Assembly: GCA_963769115.1 (NCBI GenBank)
Contig: CAVYKN010000019.1
Location: 489,264-553,263 of the forward strand
Source: DASTFY01 sp963769115
GTDB lineage: Bacteria > Actinomycetota > Acidimicrobiia > Acidimicrobiales > Ilumatobacteraceae
DNA: 64,000 nucleotides
Direction of reading: 5' to 3'
Of this stretch, positions 45,576 to 53,840 are shown in pieces. The notes below the pieces were generated by a model. It saw nothing but the letters and a program-made list of their open reading frames with translations. It was not told where the DNA came from and searched no databases. Position numbers and translations under genes: made by a program. Each line of letters opens with the position of its first letter. Positions within the stretch are counted from its first letter, which is position 1.

Positions 45576-46505
45576 GTGCGTTCAGTGTCCTTCCCCTGGC
45601 CCGAGCTGCCCTATCAGGCATGGCACGCGACCTGCGACACGCTGCACGCCCACACCCAAGTGCTCGGCAAGCTGGCCGCGGCCCTGGCGCCACCCGAACC
45701 CCAGCTCCAGCACGCCGCATTGCGCCTCGCCGCCCGAGGGTGGGAAACGCTCCCGCTGCCCGCACCCGACGGATCCGGCGTCCTTGTCGTGGCGCTGGAC
45801 CTGCATCGCCACGAGGCGGTGGCTGAGCACAGCGACGGCCGAGCCACGCGCATCGCACTGGCGCCAGACCGGCCCGTGGCCGAAGTCACCCGCGATGTCC
45901 TCGCCGCAGTAGCCGACCTCGTCGGTCCGGTGCAGATCGACCCGACACCGCAAGAGACTCCGTGGACGACGCCCCTGGACGAGGACTACGAGCGCGCCAC
46001 CTACAACCCAGCGCAGGCGAGCAACTACCTCACCGCGGCCACCCAGGCCGCCGTCGTGCTTGCCGCGCTACGCGCCCCCTACCGCGGGCGCTCCACGCCG
46101 GTCAACGCCTGGTGGGGCACCTTCGACCTCGCCGTGAGCCTTTTCTCCGGTCAAGCCGCCGACCCACCGTCCAACGACTTCATCATGCGGAACTCGGCAA
46201 CCGCCCAGCAGATCGAAGTCGGCTGGTGGCCCGGCGACGCCCGCTACCCACGGCCCGCCTTCTTCGCGTTCGCGTTCCCGTCGCCAGACGGATTCGACCA
46301 AGCCACACTCGCGCCGGCCGCTGCGCGCTGGGACACCGAGCTGGGCGAGTACCTCCTCGACTGGGACGACGCACGCCGCTCACCCGATCCGCGCCAAGCC
46401 GCCATCGACTTCGGGCTCTCAGCGATCCGACACGCCTGCTTGGTGTGCGGCTGGGACCCGGCCCTCGCCGCCAGCGCCGAAGGAGCCGTGCCGCCCATCG
46501 CCTGA
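45576..46505 (+). CDS. DUF5996-family protein
   Basis: A 309-residue protein of the DUF5996 family, recognised from FPWPELPYQAWHATCDTLHA at the N-terminus, the STPVNAWWGTFDLAVSLFSG centre, and RNSATAQQIEVGWWPGDARY with PRPAFFAFAFPSPDGF. The family is actinobacterial, cytosolic and uncharacterised. The GTG at 45576 abuts the previous stop, so the UBP, beta-helix and DUF5996 genes form one operon. Confidence 0.85.
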   Translation: MRSVSFPWPELPYQAWHATCDTLHAHTQVLGKLAAALAPPEPQLQHAALRLAARGWETLPLPAPDGSGVLVVALDLHRHEAVAEHSDGRATRIALAPDRPVAEVTRDVLAAVADLVGPVQIDPTPQETPWTTPLDEDYERATYNPAQASNYLTAATQAAVVLAALRAPYRGRSTPVNAWWGTFDLAVSLFSGQAADPPSNDFIMRNSATAQQIEVGWWPGDARYPRPAFFAFAFPSPDGFDQATLAPAAARWDTELGEYLLDWDDARRSPDPRQAAIDFGLSAIRHACLVCGWDPALAASAEGAVPPIA

Positions 46506-46584
46506 GGCCGGTCTGCCTACATCGACACCTTGGAACGCCACGACCTCGACCCCTCGTCGGCCGGTTGCGCGACGACGCCATCTT

Positions 46585-47074
46585 GGAGATGCCCCAGACA
46601 CCACCATCGTGCTCGTGCACGGCGGAAGGGCCGACTCATCCGGATGGAACGCTCAGATCGCCACCCTGCAGAAGCACGGCTACCCCGTCATCGCACCAGC
46701 GACCCCGCTGCGCGGACTCGAGTCCGACCCGTCTACATCCGTAGCGTCCTCACCCCAATCGAGGGACCCATCGTGCTCGTCGGACACTCCTACGGGCGCG
46801 CCGTCATCAGCAACGCCGCCGCCGGCGTACCCGACGTCAAAGCGCTGGTCTACATCGCCGGATTCGCACCCGACGCCGGCGAGTCCCTTTGGGCAACTCG
46901 TCACGATGAACCCCGGCAGCGAGATCGGTCCCGCGACACTGATCCCGCAAGCTCGCCGACCAGACGCAAGCCACCCAGCGGCCCACCGTTGTCGAGGTCC
47001 GGGCGTCACACGTCCCGATGATTTCGAAACCTGACGAAACCGGCTGATCCTCGACGCCGCCAACGCCATCAGCT
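46585..47074 (+). pseudogene. Alpha/beta hydrolase pseudogene with frameshifts and an internal deletion
   Basis: Pieces of an esterase-like alpha/beta hydrolase lie in several frames: TTIVLVHGGRADSSGWNAQI, then YIRSVLTPIEGPIVLVGHSY with the nucleophile elbow, NAAAGVPDVKALVYIAGFAP, then LVTMNPGSEIGPATLIP, then VVEVRASHVPMISKP with the catalytic His. The residue after GHSYG is Arg instead of the usual Gly. The segment with the catalytic Asp is missing. Multiple lesions plus a deletion mark this as real decay. Confidence 0.75.
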
Positions 47075-47093
47075 GATCATCAAGCGGCATCTC

Positions 47094-47720
47094 TCAGGCG
47101 AAGCCTTCGGTCGCGCGGAGGCCGGCGAGGAAGTCGGTCGGTACGAAGCCGGGCACGTGCACCGAGGCCACCGACTCCAGCCACGACATGCGGACCGAGT
47201 CGGGATGGGCGCGCACCTCATCAGCGAGCACCGCCTCGAACTCGGTGGGAAAGTCGTGTCGCGGCCAGCGGTCGAGCACCGCGCGGACCAGTGCCGGTTC
47301 GAGTCCTTCCGCGCCCGAGCCACGCACATCGAGCGCGACGCCGCGGTTCGCGTAGCGGGTCTCGGGGCTCTTGTGGCGGGCGAGTGGGGTGGAGGCGTGC
47401 ATCGCGATGCAGTCCCAGACGTTCGCGATTCGGTCGCGCTCGATCCCGTGATCGAGCAGCAGTGCCCGCACAAGGTTGGCGCCTCGCACCTCGAACCGCT
47501 CGCTGCCGTCGGCGGCTGGGGACAGGCCGACGTCGTGCAGCATCGTGCCCAGGTAGAGCACCTCGTCGTCGAGCTCGACGCCGTCGGTGGCGGCGAATCC
47601 AGCCGCGAACTGATAGCTGCGCTCGCAGTGGGCCGCGACGACCGGCGCGCATTGGTCCAGGAGCCGCCGCACCTCGGCGGCAAGCGCAGTGGCCGGTGGG
47701 TCGATGAGATCACCGCTCAC
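47094..47720 (-). CDS. HD-domain phosphohydrolase-like protein
   Basis: A 208-residue HD-domain protein of the cyanamide-hydratase-like type: HCERSYQFAAGFAA supplies the first His, YLGTMLHDVGLSPAADGSER the HD pair, and CIAMHASTPLARHKSPETRY a third His region. It likely binds two metal ions; the substrate is unknown. Notably the multicopper oxidase at 56.4-58.8 kb carries a related HD domain as a fusion. ATG at 47720. The RidA-like gene upstream overlaps it by four bases. Confidence 0.85.
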   Translation of the reverse strand: MSGDLIDPPATALAAEVRRLLDQCAPVVAAHCERSYQFAAGFAATDGVELDDEVLYLGTMLHDVGLSPAADGSERFEVRGANLVRALLLDHGIERDRIANVWDCIAMHASTPLARHKSPETRYANRGVALDVRGSGAEGLEPALVRAVLDRWPRHDFPTEFEAVLADEVRAHPDSVRMSWLESVASVHVPGFVPTDFLAGLRATEGFA

Positions 47721-48114
47721 GCCGCCACCCTTGCTGCGATCGCCTCGATCTCGAGCAGCCAGCCCTCGTCCCAGTGATCGGTGACGAGGACGGTGAGCCC
47801 CGGCCGACGCTCGCCCAGCACCTCGTGGCGCACCTCGCGATTGGCGACGCGGTATCTCCGGTCACGGATGTACAAGGACACCTTCACGAGATGGTCCAGC
47901 GTGAACCCGCCAGCCGCGACGCACTGACCGACGTTGCGCCACGCGAGGCGCGCCTGACCCGCAAAGCCATCGGGGACCAAACCGTCGAGGTCTTCGGGCA
48001 CCTGCCCGGCGACGAACAGAACTCGGTACCGGCCGGGATCACCGCCACGTGGCTCTAGCCGCCGACCGCTGCGGGCACGCCGTCGGGATCGAGGGTGCGA
48101 TGGACCTGCGTCAT
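47717..48114 (-). pseudogene. RidA-family protein with in-frame TAG and a frameshift
   Basis: The start MTQVHRTLDPDGVPAAVGG is a normal RidA N-terminus, but the next codon, where the family has Tyr (GxYSH), is TAG at 48055-48057. The same frame continues SHVAVIPAGT; then one base is missing near 48024-48030 and the next frame gives RVLFVAGQVPEDLDGLVPDG to the end (LVTDHWDEGWLLEIEAIAA). A GTG at 48001 could start a short product without the first strand. Two lesions favour inactivation. The stop overlaps the HD gene. Confidence 0.72.
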
Positions 48115-48356
48115 GCGGTCACCGTAGAGGGCGGGCCGACGCGAGGCAGGCAGGCGGATGGTCCCCTCCGAGTCAGACGACTGGCGGGGGGACGCTGTCC
48201 GCGCTTGGCCGCAAAGGCCCGGGTCCCAGCCGCAGACCGTGCAGCCGTGCCGAAGCGCTCAGCCCGAAGCTCCTCGCAACCCGGTTGCAACTCCACGGAG
48301 CGCACACCGCTGACGTCACGGGGCGGCAGGCCGATCGGTCATTCGAGAATCATTCA

Positions 48357-48599
48357 TCACTGCTGGTAACCCTCGACGATGTTCTCCGGCCGTAGCTGGG
48401 CGCCGTCGGGATCCTGCCCCGCGTCGCGGCGAGCCCGGCGCTGTCGGAGGAGATCCCAACATTGGTCCAGGGCGATCTCGATGGCCTGTAGGCGAGCGAC
48501 CTCCTCGTCTGACGGAGGAGTGCCGGCATGCGCGCGTTCGAGCGCGTGCTCATCGTCGACCAGCTCGCTGATCCTCCGGACAATCTCGATCTCGTCCAT
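48357..48599 (-). CDS. DUF2630-family protein
   Basis: An 80-residue acidic helical protein typical of the actinobacterial DUF2630 family: MDEIEIVRRISELVDDEHAL, EVARLQAIEIALDQCWDLLR, QRRARRDAGQDPDGAQLRPE. Function unknown. ATG at 48599 is preferred over a GTG one codon upstream. It lies 27 bp downstream of the diadenylate cyclase gene on the same strand and may be co-transcribed. The 240 bp on its other side shows nothing. Confidence 0.85.
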   Translation of the reverse strand: MDEIEIVRRISELVDDEHALERAHAGTPPSDEEVARLQAIEIALDQCWDLLRQRRARRDAGQDPDGAQLRPENIVEGYQQ

Positions 48600-48626
48600 C
48601 ACGATCTTCCCTTCCCTATCGTCATG

Positions 48627-49583
48627 TCAGTCGTCGTGTGAGTGGCCGAGAACCTCACCGTTGCGCAGCACCGAGACCGGTCCGTCCTCGCTCACGGCGA
48701 TGACGGTGGCCTGTGGGTCATCGCGGCTGTAGCGACGGCCCGATGTGTGACGAGTGCCGCCGAGTGCGTCGACGGTCTCTTCGGCCGTCGAGCTCGGTAC
48801 CAGCCGGACCCCGAGCCGGCGCAAGGTCCCGCTGGCATCGAAGACGGCGGCTCCGTCGACCTGGGCAAGGGCGTGACGCAGCGGGGCAAGGTGAAAGGGG
48901 CGGCGCACCTGCAGCGGTGGTGGGGTGGGGAGCCGCTCCTCCACCGGCGGCCCCGGGTCGGGATCGGGCCGGTAGATCAGCAGCGCGCCGATGCCCATCG
49001 ATCCGAGATCGTGGACCGCGAACTCGAGCATCGCCTCGAGCACTTCCGCATCCCCGTTGATCGAACCCGCGGTGACGGTGTCGATCCAGCTGCTGACCGG
49101 AGGCTCGTGATGCCAGCGGTAACCCCCCCAACGCAGCACCCCGAACCCGCCGACAACCCGGACCGAACCGGCGGGATGTCGTTGCACGATCGTGGCGTCG
49201 AGCACGTCGGCCAGCACGACGAGGTCCCGCTCGGAACCCGCTGGCCGATCGAACACCATCCACTCGTTGCGGTGCTCGGTGTGGCGGAGAAGCCAGCTCG
49301 ACAACCCGTCGGCATACCGGCGAGCCGCGGGAAGCGGCTGCTCCCCCAACGGTCCGCGGGTGATGTCGAGCAGCGTCCCGGACGCCCACGATGCCGGATC
49401 GGACTTCGGCTCGAGAATCGTGCCGCTGCTCGCTACGCGTCGCTCGTGGACAGGCGGTCGCAGCGCGAGATCGATCTCCTCCACAAGCATCTCGTGGAAG
49501 ACCTCGGTTCCCGCGGCGCGCATCCCGCTCTCTTCGAGCTCCTCGGCCAACCGTCGTAGTCGCCCGGTCGCGAACTCAGGCAT
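48627..49583 (-). CDS. DisA_N-type diadenylate cyclase with a novel N-terminal domain
   Basis: A 318-residue protein. Residues about 190-310 match the DAC (DisA_N) domain: FAVHDLGSMGIGALLIYRPD, HLAPLRHALAQVDGAAVFDA with DGA at 243-245, and LGGTRHTSGRRYSRDDPQAT followed by VIAVSEDGPVSVLRNGEVLG. DGA binds ATP ribose and phosphates in DAC enzymes. The second motif, normally R-H-R, reads R278-H279-T280. The first 180 residues do not match DisA, CdaA or CdaS partners that I know. The protein should make c-di-AMP if active. No membrane helix is visible. Confidence 0.72.
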   Translation of the reverse strand: MPEFATGRLRRLAEELEESGMRAAGTEVFHEMLVEEIDLALRPPVHERRVASSGTILEPKSDPASWASGTLLDITRGPLGEQPLPAARRYADGLSSWLLRHTEHRNEWMVFDRPAGSERDLVVLADVLDATIVQRHPAGSVRVVGGFGVLRWGGYRWHHEPPVSSWIDTVTAGSINGDAEVLEAMLEFAVHDLGSMGIGALLIYRPDPDPGPPVEERLPTPPPLQVRRPFHLAPLRHALAQVDGAAVFDASGTLRRLGVRLVPSSTAEETVDALGGTRHTSGRRYSRDDPQATVIAVSEDGPVSVLRNGEVLGHSHDD

Positions 49584-49668
49584 CGCCGTCGACGCTACCG
49601 GTCATCATCCGTGACGACCTGAGCCGTGTCGTTCGATTGAACCCTCGGCGTGCCAGCCGCCGTAACCA

Positions 49669-50327
49669 GGGACCGACCCGCTCGTCGTTTCGACATTCGT
49701 GGTCGCGGTCGCGGTCCTCGTCACCTTCGTGCTCTGGGAGCTCAGAGCAGAGCATCCGATGCTACCGATGACCTACTTCACGGATCGTCGGTTCAGCGTT
49801 GGGAGCGCCGTCGTCACGACGCCGTTCGGCATCATGTTCGGTTTCTTCTTCAGCTTCACGCTGTACCTACAGTTCGACCGCGGTTACTCGCCACTAGACG
49901 CCGGGCTCGCCACGCTCCCGTCCGCCGCAACCCTCGTGCTCGTGTCACCTCGGAGGTCGCCTCGGCGTACCGCTCCAACATCGACCTCAGCGGCCTCGAG
50001 CTACCTGCCCCCGTCGCCCACGCTGCCGAGCAGTCATTCGGCGCGGCCAACGTCATCGCAGCTCAGCTCGGCGGTGCACCCGGCGCTGCCCTTCTCGATC
50101 AGGCCGCCACCGCCTTCACGGACGCGTTCAACCTCTTGACAGCGATCTCTGCAGTGGTCGCGTGGGCGGCCGCACTCGTTGTCCTGCGCACGCTGTCCGC
50201 AGCGAAGGAGCGCGCAGCTGGCCTAAACGGCCCGCGCGAGACCGAGCCCGCTCTTGGCCTTGATACATCGGCGCCTACGCGCCCGAAACCCGAGGGGCCC
50301 ACTACTCCCCTGAGGCCTCAGGTCTAG
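49669..50327 (+). pseudogene. MFS (DHA2-type) transporter remnant with large internal deletion
   Basis: The first part, VVAVAVLVTFVLWELRAEHP, MTYFTDRRFSVGSAVVTT and FGFFFSFTLYLQFDRGYSPL, matches the middle of a 14-helix drug transporter. Around 49935-49960 the frame jumps to the C-terminus: SFGAANVIAAQLGGAPGAAL, AFTDAFNLLTAISAVVAWAA. The first helices and several central ones are missing, so the gene cannot make a transporter. Confidence 0.7.
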
Positions 50328-50328
50328 G

Positions 50329-50646
50329 TCACCGCCGGTGTCCGAGAGCTGTGAGCACCGCTGCTTCGTCCGCGCTCGCCGTCGGCCCATAGGCAACCAC
50401 GAGCACGCCTCTCAGGCCGCAGCGCCCGCAGCTCAGCCCGAATGCGGCCGCCTCATCAGCTGGATCGGACATGCCCTCGACCCGAACTACCGCCTCCACC
50501 ACGAGATCCGACGCGTCGTGAACCTGACCGCATGCGCCGCAGCGGATCAGACCACCGGGAGCGACGGAGAAGTCACCGGTGAACCCGTCGCCACGCAGTG
50601 AGGCGATCGCCTCGACGATCGTCGTCTCGTCGCCTGGGCCGACCAT
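50329..50646 (-). CDS. Small zinc-ribbon-like protein
   Basis: A 105-residue protein with two Cys pairs (IRCGACGQVHDASDL and LSCGRCGLRGVLVVAYG) that probably form one zinc ribbon, flanked by DETTIVEAIASLRGDGFTGD. It resembles small actinobacterial phosphoesterase-like or redox zinc proteins but no specific family is assigned. It is convergent with the MFS remnant and divergent from the ArsR gene. Confidence 0.6.
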   Translation of the reverse strand: MVGPGDETTIVEAIASLRGDGFTGDFSVAPGGLIRCGACGQVHDASDLVVEAVVRVEGMSDPADEAAAFGLSCGRCGLRGVLVVAYGPTASADEAAVLTALGHRR

Positions 50647-50766
50647 CAGAGGAACTCAACGGCGATCGTCGTCATGTCGGAAGCGTACGGACAGTCTCGT
50701 CATGGCACGAGCGCAGCTGAGGTGCCTCCCCCAAGTGCGCAACTACGAGAATCTCTGGGTACATTG

Positions 50767-50784
50767 TCTGCGTGGATACGCAGA
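50767..50784. promoter_or_regulatory. Inverted repeat over the arsR start codon, candidate operator
   Basis: TCTGCGT (50767-50773) and ACGCAGA (50778-50784) form a perfect inverted repeat with a 4-base spacer. The GTG start of the ArsR gene (50772-50774) lies within it, so binding of the repressor here would block its own operon. Upstream the sequence is comparatively AT-rich. Confidence 0.5.
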
Positions 50785-51131
50785 TAGTTGAGGAACCGAC
50801 CGGCGGGCAGCTCGACGCGGCGACCGCGACGTTGAAGCTGCTGGCCGACCGGACCCGGCTGCATCTCGTGTGGGCGTTGCTGCACGGAGAGCACTCGGTG
50901 AACGAGCTGGCCGCCCATGTCGGGGTGGCCGCGCCGGCGGTGTCGCAGCACCTGGCCAAGCTGCGGTTGGCGCAGCTCGTGTCGACTCGCCGTGAGGGGA
51001 ACCGGATCTTCTACTCGGCGATGAACGGGCACGTGTTGCGGCTGGTGACCGAGGCGTTGTTCCACGCCGACCACCTCACCAGCGACGGCCTTGCGGTTCA
51101 TCACCTCGGAGCGGGAGAGCTGGCGTCATGA
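50772..51131 (+). CDS. ArsR/SmtB-family metal-responsive repressor
   Basis: A 119-residue winged-helix repressor: LKLLADRTRLHLVWALLHGE, HSVNELAAHVGVAAPAVSQH, REGNRIFYSAMNGHVLRLVT. No Cys metal site is present near the recognition helix. The C-terminal helix carries GHVLRLVTEALFHADH, matching the alpha5 His/Asp/Glu site of SmtB/CzrA-type zinc, cobalt or nickel sensors. The following ATG overlaps its stop (ATGA) and opens a CDF exporter, so this is a classical metal-responsive pair. GTG start. Confidence 0.88.
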   Translation: MDTQIVEEPTGGQLDAATATLKLLADRTRLHLVWALLHGEHSVNELAAHVGVAAPAVSQHLAKLRLAQLVSTRREGNRIFYSAMNGHVLRLVTEALFHADHLTSDGLAVHHLGAGELAS

Positions 51132-52168
51132 GCCGCCACTGCGGTCACCACCACGATCACGACCACGGTGGTGACGGCCACACTCACGACTCCGGGTTGC
51201 GGGGCGCGATCGCGGAGCTGTTCCGGCCGCACAGCCATGATGCGGCCGACAGCGTGGACTCGGCGTTGGAGGCCAGCGAGCGGGGGTTGCGGGCGGTGAA
51301 GATCTCGTTTGCGGCGCTGATGGTCACGGCGCTGCTGCAGGTGCTGGTGATCGCGGCGACGGGGTCGGTGGCGTTGCTGGCCGACACGATCCACAACTTC
51401 TCCGACGCCTTGACGGCGGTGCCGTTGTTCGTGGCGTTCCGGTTGAGCCGCCGGCCGCCGACCCGGCGGTACACGTACGGCTACCGACGGGCGGAGGACC
51501 TGGCCGGGGTGTTCGTGATCGCCATGATCGCCCTGTCAGCCGTGATCGCCGCCTGGCAGGCGATCGACCGGCTGATCCACCCGCGCCCGATCACCAACAT
51601 CGGGTGGCTGTTCCTGGCCGGGCTGATCGGCTTCGCCGGCAACGAGCTCGTCGCCCTGTATCGGATCCGGGTCGGCCGGCAGATCGGATCGGCGGCGCTG
51701 GAGGCCGACGGCTACCACGCCCGCACCGACGGGTTCACCTCGCTGGCCGTGTCGCTCGGCGCCGTCGGCGTGTGGCTCGGGTTCGAGCGGGCCGACCCGA
51801 TCGTCGGGCTGGTCATCTCGATCGCCATCTTCGCCGTGCTGCTCACTGCCGCCCGCCAGGTGTTCCACCGACTCATGGACGCCGTCGACCCGGCGATCGT
51901 CGCGTCGATCGAGCACACCGCGTCGCACGTGGACGGGGTGCAGCGGGTGGGTGCGGTGCAGGCCCGCTGGGTCGGGCACCGCCTGGCCGCCTCGATCGCC
52001 GTGGTGGTCGATGAAGACCTCACGGTGCGCCAGGGCCACGACGTGGCCGAGGCCGTACGCCACGACCTGCTCCACGACGTCCGCCACCTCGACGACGTCG
52101 ACGTCCACGTCGACCCGTGCGGCCACCACGGCACCGACCCCCACGCCGCGGTCGGCCATCACGGGTGA
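51128..52168 (+). CDS. Cation diffusion facilitator (CDF) metal exporter
   Basis: A 346-residue CDF transporter. It has a His-rich N-terminus (HCGHHHDHDHGGDGHTH), six membrane helices, the metal sites LLADTIHNFSDALTAV in helix 2 and ADGYHARTDGFTSLAVSLGA in helix 5, and a cytosolic C-terminal domain ending in another His-rich stretch (VHVDPCGHHGTDPH). It exports Zn2+, Co2+ or a similar ion by proton exchange. Coupled to the upstream arsR. Unlike classic HxxxD in both sites, site 1 is H-x-x-x-D with a preceding Asp, as seen in several CzcD relatives. Confidence 0.9.
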   Translation: MSRHCGHHHDHDHGGDGHTHDSGLRGAIAELFRPHSHDAADSVDSALEASERGLRAVKISFAALMVTALLQVLVIAATGSVALLADTIHNFSDALTAVPLFVAFRLSRRPPTRRYTYGYRRAEDLAGVFVIAMIALSAVIAAWQAIDRLIHPRPITNIGWLFLAGLIGFAGNELVALYRIRVGRQIGSAALEADGYHARTDGFTSLAVSLGAVGVWLGFERADPIVGLVISIAIFAVLLTAARQVFHRLMDAVDPAIVASIEHTASHVDGVQRVGAVQARWVGHRLAASIAVVVDEDLTVRQGHDVAEAVRHDLLHDVRHLDDVDVHVDPCGHHGTDPHAAVGHHG

Positions 52169-52359
52169 CCTCACGGTCAGCGGGTGGGCTGCGGCCGGAT
52201 CGCGCTGCGGGGTTGCTGGCAGTTGCGGGCGCCGCCCTCGGCCTCGTCGACCAACACCGCCGCCACTGCGTCACGGAGGCCATCACCGCCAGTCCCGAGG
52301 CCGGTGAATGGCGGCTCGCCGTAGCGAGCCACGTCGTCGAACGGCTCGCCCAGCCGTGA
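52165..52359 (+). pseudogene. C-terminal remnant of a CsoR/RcnR-type repressor
   Basis: The frame reads VAGAALGLVDQHRRHCVTEA then ITASPEAGEWRLAVASHVVE, matching the last third of CsoR-family repressors, where the metal ligands H-x-x-x-C are found. The N-terminal helix with the first Cys is missing. It overlaps the end of the CDF gene by four bases. An intact paralogue is encoded at 53.5 kb. Confidence 0.65.
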
Positions 52360-52369
52360 GCCCGACGTG

Positions 52370-53212
52370 TCATACCGGTTTGGTGGCCGTGACGATCCAC
52401 GCCTGGCCATTCAGCACGACCCCCTCGCGCCCGGCGTAGGGCGCCAACGCGGCGCGCACCGCGTCCCACGCCGCGCCGGCCACGTCCTCGCTGGCATCGG
52501 CCATCAAGGTCTGCGCCATGTCCGTGCCCTGCATGAACGCGACCGTGTCCTCCACCGTGTCACCCATCGGCATCGGGCAGCAACACTCGTCGACGCCCAC
52601 TGCGATGAAACCGGCCCCCTGGAGGATCGAGCGAACACGATCCGGGTCCGCCAGCGAGAACGGGCCGGGCCGGCCGGGCTCACCCAGATCCGGCATCGGC
52701 ACATACGCCAGCACCGCCCCCGCCGGAATCATCAGCCACTCGTTGGACGCCAGCTCCCGCCAGCAGGCGAACACCACCCGGCCGCCCGGTCGCAGGGCTC
52801 GGGCCAGGTTGGCAAACGCCGCCTGCGGGTCGTCGAAGAACATCACCCCGAAGCGGCTCACGATCGCGTCGAAGGCCGCCCCAGCAAGCGGGTAAACCTG
52901 CGCGTCGCCGCGCTCGAAACTCACGTTCGTCAGCCGTGCGCTCCGCGCCCGGGCTGTCGCCGCCGCCAACATCGGCCCGGAGAGGTCCAACCCGAGCACC
53001 GAACCTCCCGGCGCGACCGTCGGTCCGATCGCCACGGTCAGCGCCCCGTTCCCGCATCCAACATCGAGCACCCGCTCCCCGGAATGTGGCGATAGCACCT
53101 CCACCACGCGGTCCCCGAACCCGCCATTGATCCGGTCGTAGCGGGCCTGCTCGGCGGCCCAATGCTCGCCAGCCGATCCATCCCAGTAGTCGGCCTGCTC
53201 GACGTTCGGCAT
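52370..53212 (-). CDS. Class I SAM-dependent methyltransferase
   Basis: A 280-residue UbiE/Coq5-like methyltransferase: DYWDGSAGEHWAAEQARYD, motif I VLDVGCGNGALTVAIGPTVA, VLGLDLSGPMLAAATARA, FDAIVSRFGVMFFDDPQAAF and LARALRPGGRVVFACW. The C-terminal part contains a CCCPMPMGD stretch. Substrate is unknown; a methyltransferase in a metal cluster could modify a metalloid or a lipid, but this is speculative. ATG at 53212 gives the family start. Confidence 0.88.
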   Translation of the reverse strand: MPNVEQADYWDGSAGEHWAAEQARYDRINGGFGDRVVEVLSPHSGERVLDVGCGNGALTVAIGPTVAPGGSVLGLDLSGPMLAAATARARSARLTNVSFERGDAQVYPLAGAAFDAIVSRFGVMFFDDPQAAFANLARALRPGGRVVFACWRELASNEWLMIPAGAVLAYVPMPDLGEPGRPGPFSLADPDRVRSILQGAGFIAVGVDECCCPMPMGDTVEDTVAFMQGTDMAQTLMADASEDVAGAAWDAVRAALAPYAGREGVVLNGQAWIVTATKPV

Positions 53213-53507
53213 CCCCCGCCACCGTAGATCGCCGTCGACTTCGCCCTCCCCACACCCATCGGGTGATATCGCTCGGTGGTGCGCCTGGCGCCCCCGATTC
53301 GGCGAGATGCTTCCGGCCTGGGCATCGACCGGCAACGACGACAGCCGCCACCGGAGCCGACGATGGTCGTGGAGCCAGCCCGGACCCCGCTCGCTCGTCC
53401 GACCGGAGTGGTCGCGCCGAGCGTGCCGACGGCGACAGCGGCGTCGAGCGTCCGTCGGTTACCACCGCTCGCCTGAGATCTTGTCCAGTCTCCCGGTAAG
53501 CGCGCGT
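53213..53507. other. Unrecognised stretch between methyltransferase and csoR
   Basis: 295 bp that separate the methyltransferase start from the csoR stop, both on the minus strand. No gene is recognisable; the promoter of the methyltransferase must lie here. Confidence 0.35.
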
Positions 53508-53840
53508 TCAGGTGCGGAGGAGGCGCGCTATGGCGGCGGTGGCCTCGTCGACAGCTTCGTCGGGGTTGTCGTGGTTGGTGACGCAGTGTCGGAGGTGTTG
53601 GTCGAGGAGTCCGACGGCGACGGCCTGGAGGGCTTGTTGCACCGATGAGATCTGGGTGATGACGTCGATGCAGTAGGTGTCGTCGGCGATCATGCGCTGG
53701 AGCCCGCGGACTTGGCCTTCGATTCGGCGCAGGCGTGCCTGGTACTGCTTCGCGTCCATGGAGTAGCCGCGCGGGCGGCTCTGTCGTCGGCGTGCCCCGA
53801 CGGAGGTGGCAAGGTCGACTGCCGGTGTCGGGGGGCTCAT
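53508..53840 (-). CDS. csoR: CsoR-family copper-sensing repressor
   Basis: A 110-residue CsoR: YQARLRRIEGQVRGLQRMIA, DDTYCIDVITQISSVQQAL, GLLDQHLRHCVTNHDNPDEA. Cys57, His82 and Cys86 reproduce the C-H-C spacing (25 and 4 residues) of Cu(I) CsoR. On copper binding it releases DNA. The ATG at 53840 overlaps the copZ stop, so copB-copZ-csoR form one coupled operon, with a likely operator upstream of copB. An internal ATG at 53759 would give the shorter, more usual start. Confidence 0.9.
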   Translation of the reverse strand: MSPPTPAVDLATSVGARRRQSRPRGYSMDAKQYQARLRRIEGQVRGLQRMIADDTYCIDVITQISSVQQALQAVAVGLLDQHLRHCVTNHDNPDEAVDEATAAIARLLRT

